Shown here: positions 23,128-35,852 of the stretch, in pieces
Numbering within the stretch: position 1 is the first letter of the stretch
Layout of the letters: the number at the start of each line of letters is the position of its first letter
Origin: Timema cristinae
Lineage: Eukaryota; Arthropoda; Insecta; Phasmatodea; Timematidae
Direction: 5' to 3'
Assembly: GCA_039000515.1 (NCBI GenBank)
Contig: JBCFYV010009882.1
Location: forward strand, 51,564,816 to 51,628,815
Length of the DNA: 64,000 bases
Notes under the pieces: model-generated
Database searches by the model: none
Told to the model about the DNA's origin: nothing
Seen by the model: the letters and a program-made list of their open reading frames with translations, nothing else
Position numbers and translations under genes: made by a program

Positions 23128-23264
23128 CGCCACATCTTACTACCCGTTTTGAGTGTAGAAAGAGGGGAAAGCCAACCGACTGATATTTGAATCTCGATCT
23201 ACCTATCATCGGTAGTCTAATTCATTGCGAGAGTGAATCCTTAGACCATGCGAACACAGAACCG
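23128..23264 (-). mobile_element. SINE-B2, internally deleted copy
   Basis: The tail fragment 'CACATCTTACTACCCG' joins almost directly to the B-box region 'TTTGAATCTCGATC' and the head 'GTCTAATTCATTGCGAGAG'. The body is missing. Confidence 0.75.
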
Positions 23265-23409
23265 GGTCCCAGAGTATTTGTCAAGGGTGTTAAAGAGGTC
23301 CAATACATCGTCACACGTCAGATTAACATTGTGTCGACAAAATATCATAGTTTTATGTTTAACGAGCTTCCCCCATTACTTGTTTGGACCGAATTACCCT
23401 TGTATTCAA

Positions 23410-24225
23410 CACCAGTGGCGGAAACTTCAGATAATGTTTGGGAGGGCATGATTAATGGGATGCAGGTATGTGAAATTAAAAACAAAATAATTAGGGCCTA
23501 TGTGATATGTGAACAATACTATGTGTGTATTAAAATATATTCAAATGCTAACAGGAACAAAAATTAGCCACAGGTTGGCGCCGTATTCGATGTGTGATCT
23601 CTCCTCCACCTACTTGTTCTTACTTCTAATTTCAAATGTGTACATTGTTTTGGAAATTTGTGAATTATAACAAACGAATTATAAATAAACGTACTGATAA
23701 TTTATTTATGCTATTAATCGCGACACAAAGACAGGACCGACCGACCTACATTGCACGACAAAGAAAATAGAATGTGGTATAAATTGGAATCTCTCATAGT
23801 GGGAATTTAAACAGTGACTTTAGAGCTAGGGGTGGTTGTTAAACTAATACTATCGGGTATCGAAGGAGTAGATACTTCGGTAGTATTCTATAGCAGCGTT
23901 CGATTTCGGGCACTTCATGTTTGTGTTGCTCGCGAACGTACACTACAACTATATATGTGCTATAACCAGGCAACTTTCAAGTGTTCGGTTACTTTTAAAG
24001 ATTAATCCATAAACTGTTCAAAACGCACTTTATTACTAAAGACCAAGAAACACTTGTGTCTCATAACACATTTGTCAATAAATTGTTGCACACATGAATA
24101 AAATGCAGACGTGGAGAATTTGGGAGGCGGGGGGGGGGGGGAATAACACTATGCCCCTCCTGGCCAGTTTTTTGGGAAGGGGGCAAAAATAACCTCCCCT
24201 TTCCCTGAAGTCAGCGCCCCCGGTG
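23410..24225. mobile_element. Possible DNA transposon remnant with inverted ends
   Basis: The left end CACCAGTGGCGGAAACTTCA and the reverse complement of the right end CACCGGGGGCGCTGACTTCA agree at most positions. CAGTGGCGG-type ends occur in hAT-like elements. No TSD was found, and no transposase is visible inside. A G-run (24131-24142) lies near the right end. Confidence 0.4.
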
Positions 24226-24721
24226 CTCGAAGTTATTAACGTAAGAAGCATGCGGGCACTTATGAGGGAGGGCTATGTCACTCTTCACCGCAGACTAAGC
24301 ATGCTACTGGACCCTAGTGACAGATTTTAAAGCTTTTTCTTTTACACAAGTGTAGTTTTAGAGATGGAGGGGAGCGAGTAACAAACATTTGAACTTTCCC
24401 TCACAAACCCGAACACATTTACAGCTTGAAACTTTTTTTTCTTATTTAGCTCATTGTGTAACAGTACAATACAAATGACTTGGAAATGTTTTACATTGGT
24501 CGTTTACGCAACCAAGTGACCACAGTTACAAGTTCACTTTAAATCGAGCACTGAGTATAATAATTTTCAACTTTTTCTCAAATATATTCCTATATTATTT
24601 ACTTTAAAAAATCGCCAGTTCAAACTGAACTAAATTTACTTGTGAAAACGTACGGTGCCAGATTCAGAAGAGAGGAGTTGAATTATAATTAACGTACTTT
24701 TATTTTGCTCCATATGTCGCA

Positions 24722-24893
24722 ACCCATCCGGCATATGTGCATTTTAATTACACTAATGAGGTGGGGATGAATAGCTAAGGTAGCATTTAGAGGAAATGTA
24801 CCCTTGTTAGCGGGGAGGGACGATGGGAAACAATTTATAAAGAACCACTATATTACATGTGGTGGGGCTAAGGCTCTAGATCATGATCAATCG
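24722..24893 (-). mobile_element. SINE-B, degenerate copy
   Basis: 'TTAATTACACTAATGAGG', 'GAGGAAATGTACCCTTG' and 'GGGAGGGA' follow the SINE-B minus-strand order. The head has largely decayed. Confidence 0.6.
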
Positions 24894-24979
24894 ACCTTAT
24901 CTTACCTGGCTTATGAATGAATTTATTTCTGAGCTGGGGACACCATTAAGGCGATTTAAATTATCCTCAAATGATAGGA

Positions 24980-25209
24980 TGATACGTGAGATGATGATGG
25001 TGGAAAGCAGAGGGGACCTAGAGTTTAACGTGGGTTTCAAACCACGGTGGGGGCCAGGCATTCCCCACATTCACAAAACGTGAAAGCACACAATTTGTCA
25101 GAGGGGAAGGAAGGGTTTGGTAATCAGATATCCCTGTGCCAGAACAGGAATTTGAACCCAGGACCCCTAACACAGAAATCTGACACCTTACCCCTAGACC
25201 GTCGGGTCC
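24980..25209 (-). mobile_element. SINE-A, old copy
   Basis: Minus-strand order: 'GAGTTTAACGTGGGTTTC', 'CATTCCCCACATTCACAA', 'GAAGGAAGGGTTTGGTAATC', decayed B box 'GAATTTGAACCCAGG', then 'CTTACCCCTAGACCGTCG'. The common 3' tail has decayed or is missing. Confidence 0.85.
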
Positions 25210-25349
25210 TCTACTCTCAGTATATACCAAACCGTAGTCTGTTCCCCGACATCCCTGTCATTCATCAGCCAGCTAAACAACATGAAATTGACATTTAGTC
25301 CCTGTGCCCACAGGTATGGGTGAAAACACTTAACAACTATAATGAAATC

Positions 25350-25510
25350 CACTTCGGTGGTCACATAGTCTAACGCGTCACTCTCGTGGCAGACTTTATT
25401 ATCAGTGATGGGAAGATTGGGTGTACCAAGGATTTTTTACCTGAATGGTTTCCCACTTTTCCTCAACTCAAATTCGGGTACATTTCCTATCAAATTCTAC
25501 CTTCATTATT
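25350..25510 (+). mobile_element. SINE-B2 copy without tail
   Basis: Head 'CACTTCGGTGGTCACATAG' and 'GTCACTCTCGTGGCAGAC', body 'CTGAATGGTTTCCCACTT', and then similarity is lost before the common tail. Confidence 0.75.
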
Positions 25511-26593
25511 ACTATTCAAAATTCAAGTACACCCAAACCACAAGGAAATAAACTTTTGAAAATCACAAAAACGAAATAAAATGAGTCACAAGTTATCAAA
25601 TTATTTCTGTACCAATAAATGCTCAGTAACAACAAACACAAAATATATTTAATCAAAACTAGTTCTTATTTTTAAATGATAGTTTCATTTTCTTAACATT
25701 CTTGTGGGTGAATTCATCTCAAACGTCCTTCTTATAGAATACATTCGCGTGTTGATGAACATTTAACAATGCTAATCCATGTAATCGGGACTCGTGTTTT
25801 ATCATATAAGTTATATGGTTTAGATACGATAGTTTATAGTAGTATTAACAGTATCATATAGCCACAACCAAAAAACATCACAATCACGGTTTATTAACAG
25901 TACGGATAAAATAATCGAAAGTACAACAAAGACAATTTGAATAGTGATATGATCCTGGGAAAACTAAACCTACTTAACACGATTATAGCCTACAACCACT
26001 CTATCTAACAACTCGTGGTGTTAAACTAAACTACCTCGGGGTGACGATAAAGTCTGGGCGCTCAAGCTAAACGAGGATATTCCATTCAGACCGTCAAATA
26101 GAAATATGTGATTGAACTATTTCAAATATTCTGTTCTGTTCAGTGATGAAGCTAATTTTTATGTGAACGGGTAGGTAAATATACAAAACATGCGCAAGAC
26201 AGCCCTCGTTGGATCTCCTCTACTAAAGAGCAAGGAGCACCAAAGGGATTGTTTGGTGTAGGCTGTGGTGGGCACATCTTAGGACCATTTTATGTATTTA
26301 AAACATGTATAAGCACGTATATTTGCCTATATTTATATATCTGTGTGTGTATGTGTTCTGACTATGGCCAACCTGTATATCGTTTACTATAATATGTAAC
26401 AGTTTAGCATATTTTTCACTGCAGACAGAGGTAAACTTTTCTAAAAATGTCACACTCCACTCTCTTTAATTGGGTCAAGGCCTGTGCTAGGAGACAGGAG
26501 TAGGGTTTTTCTAGGAAGAAACTTTTATAAAATACAAACATATTTGCGGTCAACAATGATAACATTTTACTATATTATTAGTATTATTATGAC
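25511..26593. other. AT-rich spacer, nothing recognised
   Basis: No gene, RNA gene or repeat was recognised. Confidence 0.45.
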
Positions 26594-26840
26594 ATGCTTC
26601 GGTGGACGCGTGGTCTAACGCTCTAATTTCATACTGGACTAGACTACCTAAGACGAGGAGATCGAGGTTCAATCCCAGTCAGGTACACCGAGGGTTTTCT
26701 AAATGGTTTACCACTACCCCCTTCACGCAAATGTGGGTGCAATTTATCTCATATAAGCCTTCCTAATCCCTAACCCATTAGTGTAGTTAGTACATTGGCA
26801 TATAACCTGAACAGATAGTAAGACGCAGTGCTTAAAAAAA
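26594..26840 (+). mobile_element. SINE-B2 copy
   Basis: Head 'TGCTTCGGTGGACGCGTGG', B box 'GAGGTTCAATCCCAG', body 'CTAAATGGTTTACCACTA' and 'CACGCAAATGTGGGTGC', then the tail with 'CATATAACCTGAACAG' and 'AGACGCAGTGCTT'. Confidence 0.9.
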
Positions 26841-28062
26841 ACACTATTATAGAGGTAATGGTAGTAGCCCTCAAATGTGACAGCTGCAGATAACATGACT
26901 TCACATATAAATATGTGAAAATAGATATAGCAAGATTTATAGCTCTCAGATAAGGCTATATCTATGAAAATTGTTATGTACATGAATTTAGAAAGAAGCA
27001 AGTCATACAACATTTTATAGTTTAGATGTGTTTTGTTTTATTCTAAAACTTGAACTTTCAATCATAATTTTATATTAATTTTCTAACTGACACTCAGCCT
27101 CTCTTCCTCCACCTCCCAATCCCTTCGAAAACAAACTTTTTTTTTAAATAAGATTCATCAGATTTCAGTATAATATAATATTATTGGTCCTACAAATCCT
27201 TGTTTATATGAAATTATTAATATTATATATTACAAATATTTCAAGTATATTAGTACCAGGGCTAGGGATATCTAAATTGGAAATTTCATAAACCAGGATT
27301 TCGTCAATTTATAGACTAGTAAAATAAATGTATGATAAACTATGCAAGAGGATCTATATTACACACTAATGAACTATTTTCTTGGGAAAATGCTTAATGT
27401 ATTCAAAAATATATATACTCATCTATAAGGTATGCACTTCACGCTTATTTTTTAAATCAAGATATAGGCATGCAGGTGTATTGTGGGCTTGAAGTCCTAA
27501 GACCACGTGACCAGTGGTACGAGTAGTTTTTAAACCAATAATAGTATTTTACCCATAGCCATGATTATGTTAAAACTGTTATGAGCTTATAATACTGCAG
27601 ATAACTATATACAAAACAAAATATAATTAACTTATTTATGTTTATCAGAATGTAAATCACGTGATTAAAATTAATCCTTTAAAAGTTTACAGTTTTCTGT
27701 ATACTTGCACAGATATTACTCTCAGTCATACATTTTACAGCCAAGGGGTTAATAATTTATGGAACTTGCAACACTTTTTCCATTACAAACAAATTCCGCC
27801 TTGGATAAATTAGTAAATTTGGTTTTATAAAACTAAGTTTTATGTGTTCCTTTGAATAACATATTTGACTATAATTTAAAGAGGCCATAATACTATAACA
27901 AGATCTTATTTAGTTCTATTGTTCTCATCAATAACGGACAAGCAAATGAGATTCAATTCATTGGATGATATTTAACATTATTTAGGTTAACAACATACAA
28001 AATATACCATTTCTCAGACAACCAAAGAAAGCGACATGACGAGGAAAGAGAAATATATTCAA
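26841..28062. other. AT-rich spacer, nothing recognised
   Basis: No gene or repeat was recognised. Confidence 0.45.
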
Positions 28063-28532
28063 CTAGATAGCTGTTGCCCGCGGCTTTGCTCGCGTGGAAG
28101 TTGATTATATACAAATACGAAAATATACATATGTATTTACAGATTAATTAAAAATATTACGTTACGTTGATGACCATAACTTGACCTCAGATCAAAAATA
28201 ATGCAAGTCCGATACAAACTTTCACCCCCTTTTTCATCCCTTATTAAATAAAATTTCCAAAATTCCTGAAACACGTATTTATTTGTTTTACGTCAATAAC
28301 CGAAATACAAAATTTTGTTTATGTAACTTTCAAAATGACGGACTTTCATACATATTATCATCCCCTATTTTGACCCCTTTGGGGTGGAATTTTCTAAAAT
28401 CCTTTCTTAGTGGGTGCCTACATAACAAAATGAATATACAGTCCGAATTTCATGCTTGTAGCCTTGATAGTTTGCGCTCGGCGATGATGAATCAGTCAGT
28501 CAGTCAGGACATGTTATTTTATAAGTATAGAT
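28063..28532 (+). repeat. Arthropod-type dispersed repeat (CCCGCGGCTTTGCTCGCGTGG type)
   Basis: Starts 'CTAGATAGCTGTTGCCCGC' followed by 'GGCTTTGCTCGCGTGGAAG' and ends 'CAGTCAGTCAGTCAGGAC' and 'TTATTTTATAAGTATAGAT'. The end motifs and the middle ('CAAACTTTCACCCCCTTTTT') are familiar from high-copy repeats across many arthropod genomes. The class is unsettled from sequence alone, and the open frame at 28283-28534 is not a gene. Confidence 0.75.
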
Positions 28533-29275
28533 GAGAGGACAGGAAATAATTAGGATAAGATTAAGATTAATCAACAGAATAAAACACACGTTCAAAACAC
28601 CATGAGAAAACAAATAAACAATTTGTTTTAGAATCAGTTTTCCTAAAGTCATTAGATTTTTAGCAATACCATGAATAGTGGAGCTTGCTTCCACGATCTG
28701 AGCTATAATTATTCCCCTCAAAATATCCTAGTTAAGTTTTTTTTTTCTAAGTAAAATTGTTAGTTTGGGGGAAAAAATGTAACCATCACCATGGTGGATT
28801 TGTTTGGAATCATTAGATCATTTATTTCTGTCACAAATACATCCAGTTTTAGCAAAATCTTAGAATTAATCACATTGTGTCTATCCCCCTTGCCCAATTT
28901 TTCACTTGTGGGGCAGTAAGACTTTATTACATGAATTTATCATGGCACCCTTGATGAATTTTAAGAACTTTTATACCCACCCTCCCCCCCAAGCCCTCTT
29001 CAACTAACCAAATCACCTCAAGTGGCTGACCAGCCGTGCTTTACAAAAAAAGCTATCATCTTCAATTTCTTGCTCCCTTTTGGTAAAATCGTGTAATTCT
29101 GTTGAGCGTGACCAAAAATACTATACAAAGACAAAAAGATAAGTTTAGTTTAGCAAGTTTAAACTATTTTGTATACTGGATTTCGAGGGAAATATGAAAC
29201 GATTAAGTTTTTTAGGACTTAATTCTATCTAGGTATCTATAACTACACTGGTCAATAAATTGAAACTTTTTTCTG
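28533..29275. other. Spacer, nothing recognised
   Basis: No coding signal. 28960-29000 has a pyrimidine-rich patch with a C-run. Confidence 0.4.
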
Positions 29276-29726
29276 TACCTGGTTTTTAAATGGGTGGATA
29301 TAACTAATTTTCGGATATCATATTCTGAAAATTGAAAAATGATACCTAGACACGGGAATCTAACCCGGGACCTTAGGCTTAGTACGCCAACGCTCTGATT
29401 ACTGAACTATCCAGGAATCGTCCCGTGCCCAGGGTCATTCTTCACTCATATTTTAAGGCAGAGTCTATGATGGACATGTGGAAATCGTCGGCTACAAATG
29501 TGTGATTTTTTATTAAGATCACGAGCTATCAGATAACGCAGCCACCTTCAACTCTTAGTTGGCTTAATGCTGCCACTTGTACAATTATTATAATTATAAG
29601 AGATCGCATATTTAAGAATCAAATAGCCAAAGCTATAATGTATGCTTTTAGTGAGGATTTACTCCATTTAGATATCATATTCTGAAAATCTGTCCACCTA
29701 TTTTAAAAATTCCAGATCTCTGCGTG
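29276..29726 (-). repeat. Repeat C copy 4, most complete, with inverted ends
   Basis: Contains a tRNA-like module at 29345-29415 (minus; A box TAGTTCAGTAATC decayed, B box GGTTAGATTCCC) and all left-part blocks. 'GATATCATATTCTGAAAAT' occurs at 29314 and again at 29671 in the same orientation, giving a unit of 357 bp. Just outside, 'CTGGTTTTTAAATGGGTGGA' on the left and the reverse complement of 'CCACCTATTTTAAAAATTCC' on the right look like an inverted pair. Confidence 0.75.
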
Positions 29727-31109
<1,383 letters not shown>

Positions 31110-31111
31110 TA

Positions 31112-33169
31112 GTAGGCTTGGATAGGAGGTATGTTTCAATAAAACACTTTGGTTGTTAAAGTGTGTAAAAGATCAAATATGTACCGGTTTCTAACTGAAC
31201 ACTTTTCTTAAGACTATATAACTATAGTTGATAGGTTAAAAATAAATACAATATTAAAATAATGGGACATTATGACTGTATGGACTCAAAAATTTACATA
31301 AGGGGCCAATGTAATATTTACTACTTTTTGCTTCTTAAATTGTGATTATTTTACTCCATAGTGAAAGTAGTTTTAAGAATGTATAGAAATGTGTTTGCAC
31401 CATTGAAGCGTATAAGACTACGATTTGTGCTCATCTTTACGTAAATAGACACTTTTTTACTTTCTCCCGACACTTTGAAGGGAAAATTACTTTGCTCGTG
31501 AAAAAGTCCAAATTTTGATAACTGTCAATCCCCTGAAACCGAAAACGTGTTTTTTGCAATGCCATCTGCCTGTGTGTTTATCTAGGCCTAGAGCCGACAC
31601 CATTTTACTGATTAAGCTAAAAATTAGTATACATGGTTTTATAAGTTTCCCCTCGAGTAGTATTTGGAGTTAGATAACTTACCCTAAAATTGAGGGTAGT
31701 TTAATAAAGGTAAAAGAGAAAGAAAACAAGCTATCTCGAAATCCGCTGTAACGATTTTTATTGAATTTTGTATTTGGGCATTGTTTATCATTATAAACTA
31801 AATGGCCGTTCTAATCATCCATGAACATAATTTTAAGGTTAATTTACATAAAGAGCTATTGTCAATTTTAATAATATCTTTGCAAGTATTTGAGGCACGA
31901 AATAACTCATTATTGTAAGGTTGAAACAAAATTTAAATTTAAAAAACCTTTACTTGAAATATATTTTTATAAAACCATAAATTACTTAAGGTTTTTTTTC
32001 ACTATTCTGACCCTCTTCCCCTCAAATATCCCTAATTAAGGGGTCGTAAGATTTTTCGTTCTCCCTCTTTCCTTACCGATCTTACGTAATTTTCTTACGA
32101 TTTGTTTAATTATATTATTTTAGACAAAAGGATTGGTGATGTGAAATTATAGAATAATTATCGCAGTAAAATGAGGTGTAACACATCATAAATAAATGAC
32201 GTTCTATAAATATGTATAGCTTTGTGAGTCTATAGGCAATGCTTCAGCACCATCTGACATCGCTAGGTGCAACCTTTTTGACCGTGCGTCTGTAGAAGTG
32301 TTTTTTTAGATTTTGTATCACCATGATAAAATCCTTAGTTAAGATGGATTCTGTCCACCCCCACAAAAACCAAAGAAATTACCGATCACCCCTACCCCAA
32401 AAAAATCCTCGCTTATTTCTTGAATGGTTCTTAGCTTCCGAGCTATTGGCAAATATATTTTTTTAAATTGAGGTCTCAGAAAATGAGAGTTTATTACTAT
32501 GCTTCTTGATGAAAATATGTAAAATCTGTAAAATATGAATAGTGAACAATACGTTTCTTTCATTTATGCCTCTTTGTGGAATGTGATGCTCTTTTTTTCC
32601 ATCATGTTTCTGCAAAAATGTATATTATATGGTTTCACAAATCTTACGAGTTTTAAGTAAATGTTTCCATTTTTAGACAAAGGAAAGATGAAGTCTGTGT
32701 GGTGCATCATCCTATTTATTTATTGAGGTAGGCCTAGTTATTAGCCTTAATAATATGAACACAAGTTAATATTATACAACTTATAAGCTTGTTTGTAGTT
32801 TCGTCTTTAGTGAAACATTATTTCTCACTTGGTGGATACCAAAACTGATATAGAAGAGTTATCTATTGAAAATATTTATCTACAGTTAATTTCAACTGCT
32901 ATTTAAAAATAATATCTAAATATTAGAAGTATCAAGCACAAATATGAGGATTTATTATGTTTTCTCTCTTATAATTAAACTAAATATTGATTAAATAATA
33001 TTAACACGAGAGTGGATATACGGGGATGAGACATTATTGCTTAAAATTTCAAACTACAAGGTCAATTTTGCCTGTAAAGAAAATAAACGATGTGGGGGAA
33101 ATTGTGGTTTTGTTAGAAGAGCTTAATGGTTTTAAACATGGACATTTGAATTTTTTAGTAAATGTTTCT
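31112..33169. other. AT-rich spacer with one copy of a dispersed repeat pair
   Basis: 32501-32612 ('GCTTCTTGATG' to 'ATGTGATGCTCTTTTTTTCC', 'CATGTTTCT') resembles 36159-36250. Nothing else was recognised. Confidence 0.45.
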
Positions 33170-35730
33170 TTTTGGCTCTAGACCAGAGACAGGATCGAAT
33201 TTTGTGAAATTCATCAATCAGTAAGAGATGAAAAAGGGGGTTCAAAAGTTTTCAAAATTCCCTGATCATGCATTTTATTAACTAGTGGACATAGAGCCTT
33301 GAAATTTAAAATGAATGTTTCTTATTGGAATTGGGTGAGAAATCTTTAGGTTTTTTCAAATATAATCGCCTGAAGTAAAGGATAAAAAAGGGACAGTAAA
33401 TTCTATGTCCTCCAATAAAGATGAAATTTGATATATTTGATATAATTTATGTACGACATCCACACGATGGGCCACGAGGTGCGCTGGGGAAAAGTGTGTT
33501 CAAGACTACCAAAACTAATATAAACAAATACTTTACAGGGTGATAGAAGATTGAAATTTGGCAGACAACCAATGGTACCACTCCAAATAATTATAAAAGT
33601 ATGAACAATTTTGTTTAATAAGTGGGACCCTGGGACATATGGATGGGGATACAAACAGAAAAAAAACCTTTTATGTGTACTAGCAAATTTAAATTTGACA
33701 GTCGTTTAGGACAACTCCAAATAACCAAATAAATCCTAAAAATTGAAATTTCTAAATGATAGCTAAAAAATTAGCTTAAATATTTACAAATTAATAGAAA
33801 CAACTAATTCCCAGTGTAGTATAAAATTAAAATGTATAAGTAATGTAAAGGGACATGTCAAATTTCTATAAGTCTGTACATTTTAAATTTTAAATGGGAC
33901 CCCGGTAAATAGGGCGGGGCTATAAAAATAAAAACAACTTCTAGCGGTGATAGAATAGTTTAAATTTGGCAAGTAGGTAGAATGACATTTCAAAATAACC
34001 AAATAAATCTTAATATTGAAATTTATAAGTGGGAGTAGAATAAATGGTAGGGGAAGGGGGCGGGCTCAACATTTACAAAAATTAATATATTCAACTGTGT
34101 GGTAGAGAGCTTATATTCGTTAGATTATTCTAAGTAAACAAAAAAATGTTAAAATTTTAAATTTAAACTATGGGGAAATGGGGGAGGGGAAGTTACAGCT
34201 AGAAATAACATTTGAGATGAGGTTATAGATTAAAATTTGAAAGACTGGTAGAAATGAAACTCCAGATATCCAAATGAATGGTGTAATTTAAAAATACTCA
34301 AAGTGGGTTGGAAAAGTGGGTTGATTGGTTAAAAACTTACAAAACTATTAGAAAAAACCTTTTCTCAGTGTGGTATAAAACTAAAATTCTGTATATAGGC
34401 AAAGATACCACGCCAAATAACTATAAAAGTCCAAACATTTTAAAGTTTAAAATGGGAGTCCAGGAAAAAAAGGGAACTTGATAGAAAAAAATTAATGATC
34501 GTAGAAAGTCTAAATTTTGCATGCTGGTAGAGGTACGGCTTCAGATAACCAAATAAGTCTTACATTTGAGATTTTGACGTGTTAGTTATATAAATAGGGA
34601 AGGGGAGGTTAAAATTTTCAAAACCAGTGGATAAACTAGTTTTATGTGTGGCATAAAACTGGAATTCATCAAGTAGAGATAGGGACAACCCAAATTAACT
34701 ATAAAGTCTGAACATTTTAAATTTCAAAATGAGATTACAGGAAATAGGGAAGGAGAGGGTGGGGGAGGGGTTAGGGGTGTACATGTAGGAGGTAGAAAAT
34801 TTAAATTTGTCAGGAATGTAGAGGGATAACTTCAAATAACCACAACCACGTTTTAAATATTAGTTATTTTTAAGGAGGCTGGTGTTATAGGGGGTCTCAA
34901 ATTTTTTTAAACTAAAGACAAAACTACTTTTCAAAGTGTTATGTCAATCATCTAAGTCAGGTGGAGTTAGAGACCAACTCAAACAGTATCAAGGCCTGAA
35001 TTATTGGATTTCACAATGAAGGCTCGGAAAATAGGGAGGGATGGTCCCCTTAAAATGTTTACAAAACTATATAAATGCAAATTTGTATAGATATAAAAGC
35101 TTGAAATGTCGCCATGCAATTTAATAATAAAACAGGTTTGTGTCGCTAGATACATTGTTCACGTTAATTCATTTAAAAAGTTTCTCATCTAATGCTGTTA
35201 TGCTCGTGACAGATATTCAACAACTGTTGATATCACCAAGTGAAGGAAATTAAACTATATATTTCTACTGGAGCGATATTTATTTTGGCCAAATTTTTTT
35301 TTATAAAATACTGCAAAAGCATTGACATTTTCTTGCGTTTCTTACTCTCTTGAACAAAAGGAATTTCAAAATTGAAACCCAGTAAACGATAGTGCTTAAA
35401 ATGTATACAACCAAAATAGAAAATTATTTACGATGAAGTTTGGTTGACATTTGGTAACCACGTAAATATCATATAAGATAACCAAATTAGTCTTAAAATT
35501 TCAAATTGCAATTGAGGAAGCTAAGGAGGGTGAGGGGGACAGAGGAGTTTGGAAATGAGAGTAAATTGACATATTTCCAAAGAAAACATACTTAAATGCA
35601 TGAAAGAAAATTTAAATTTGCCAATTTGATAAAAGGACCATCCCACATAAACATAAATTTAGAAAGTTTGGAATTCAAAAATTTACTGCTGGGAAATGGG
35701 AGGGGCCTCTAAAATTTTCCAAGCTATAAA
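33170..35730. repeat. Degenerate tandem array, about 275 bp period with two half-units
   Basis: Two alternating anchors recur. 'ATAACCAAATAARTCTTA'-like words occur near 33712, 33984, 34261, 34530, 34832 and 35471, and 'AACTATAAAAGTCTGAAC'-like words near 33585, 33858, 34411 and 34688. Spacing within a class is about 270-300 bp, and between classes about 126 or 146 bp. Units also carry 'AAATTTGGCA', 'GTGTGGTATAAAA' and GGGAGGGG patches. It is an old, heavily diverged array, and the short open frames in it are not genes. Confidence 0.7.
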
Positions 35731-35732
35731 AA

Positions 35733-35852
35733 CTCAATGGGTTCCAAATGCGGGTACACTTTATACTAATTAAACCTCCATCTTTAACACAATAGCGTAA
35801 TTAGTAGTGCATAAACGTATAACTCTAACGAATATTAAGGAACGGTGCTAGC
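35733..35852 (+). mobile_element. SINE-B, 5'-truncated copy
   Basis: Only the 3' half is present: 'CAAATGCGGGTACACTTTA', 'AATAGCGTAATTAGTA', 'CGTATAACTCTAACG' and 'GGAACGGTGCTAGC'. It lies at the right edge of the tandem array. Confidence 0.75.

Noticed and set aside
23187..23567. 126-codon protein (+)
   Set aside because: The first part lies in a SINE-B2 remnant and the later part crosses the CACCAGTGGCGG element end. No coding family was recognised.
28283..28534. 83-codon protein (+)
   Set aside because: Lies wholly in the arthropod-type dispersed repeat ending in CAGTCAGTCAGTCAGGAC.
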